Below, piece after piece: positions 5,057 through 5,139 of a stretch of DNA of 5,139 bases. The notes under the pieces were generated by a model. It worked only from the letters and a program-made list of their open reading frames with translations. It did not search any database and was not told the DNA's origin. A program made the translations under genes and the position numbers. Origin of the DNA: Candidatus Pygmaiobacter gallistercoris (GTDB lineage: Bacteria > Bacillota > Clostridia > Oscillospirales > Ruminococcaceae). How positions within the stretch are numbered: position 1 is the first letter of the stretch; the number at the start of each line of letters is the position of its first letter. The DNA lies in the NCBI GenBank assembly GCA_019113125.1, contig DXIA01000152.1, forward strand, positions 1-5,139, written 5' to 3'.

Positions 5057-5139
5057 TTACAATGCTTCGCTATATTCAATACCTTTGTCTCCTACCTTTT
5101 CGAAAATTTGGATTTTGTTATATTCCAAATCAGTTTCTT
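5057..5139 (-). CDS. Possible C-terminal end of a leftward gene (partial)
   Basis: On the minus strand one frame is open from the window edge for 26 codons to a TAA at 5059-5057. The product is mixed and charged in a way typical of real protein (ending I-F-E-K-V-G-D-K-G-I-E-Y-S-E-A-L), and the strand is purine-rich as Bacillota coding strands usually are. It is too short to identify, and an open frame of this length can arise by chance in such DNA. No terminator with a minus-strand T tract follows it. Confidence 0.35.
   Translation of the reverse strand, partial: ETDLEYNKIQIFEKVGDKGIEYSEAL

Overview
The window looks like a chromosomal segment of a low-GC-phylum (Bacillota) bacterium whose own genome is fairly GC-rich, most likely a spore-forming Clostridia member of the Oscillospiraceae/Ruminococcaceae kind. 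The reasons are sigma-A promoters with TTGACA/TATAAT or TGn-extended -10 boxes, strong GGAGG-type ribosome binding sites, a DUF1836 protein (a family of Firmicutes), a Clostridia-type GapA, and a pair of perfect Spo0A-box heptamers. This placement is inference; no marker gene fixes the genus.

Layout. (1) Positions 1-26 hold the first codons of a leftward gene that leaves the window, served by a perfect consensus sigma-A promoter at 50-78. (2) A rightward pair follows: a membrane-anchored SGNH/GDSL-like hydrolase (187-1089), then, 20 bp later, a DUF1836 putative regulator (1110-1634). (3) A perfect 17-bp hairpin (1638-1678) serves as terminator for this pair and for a convergent leftward gene. 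(4) That gene (1689-2777) encodes a soluble PAS-like/HATPase sensor kinase whose phosphoacceptor region is degenerate. Its promoter is followed by two tandem TGTCGAA heptamers 10 bp apart, which suggests direct Spo0A control. (5) Divergent from it is gapA (3054-4082), glycolytic NAD-type glyceraldehyde-3-phosphate dehydrogenase, a single-gene unit closed by a strong GC-rich terminator (4105-4150).

(6) Right after that terminator the DNA changes character: from about 4150 to the end it is AT-rich and almost gene-free. It holds one convincing small gene (4476-4655), a 59-residue excisionase-like HTH protein with its own promoter, then about 265 bp with several inverted repeats, an intrinsic terminator at 4921-4963, and possibly the C-terminal end of a leftward gene at 5057-5139. 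This looks like an accessory or decayed mobile-element segment next to a housekeeping gene.

How the parts relate: only the hydrolase/DUF1836 pair looks co-transcribed. The kinase and gapA share a divergent control region, and the tandem 0A boxes are the strongest regulatory signal in the window. I see no CRISPR array, tRNA, rRNA or complete insertion sequence.
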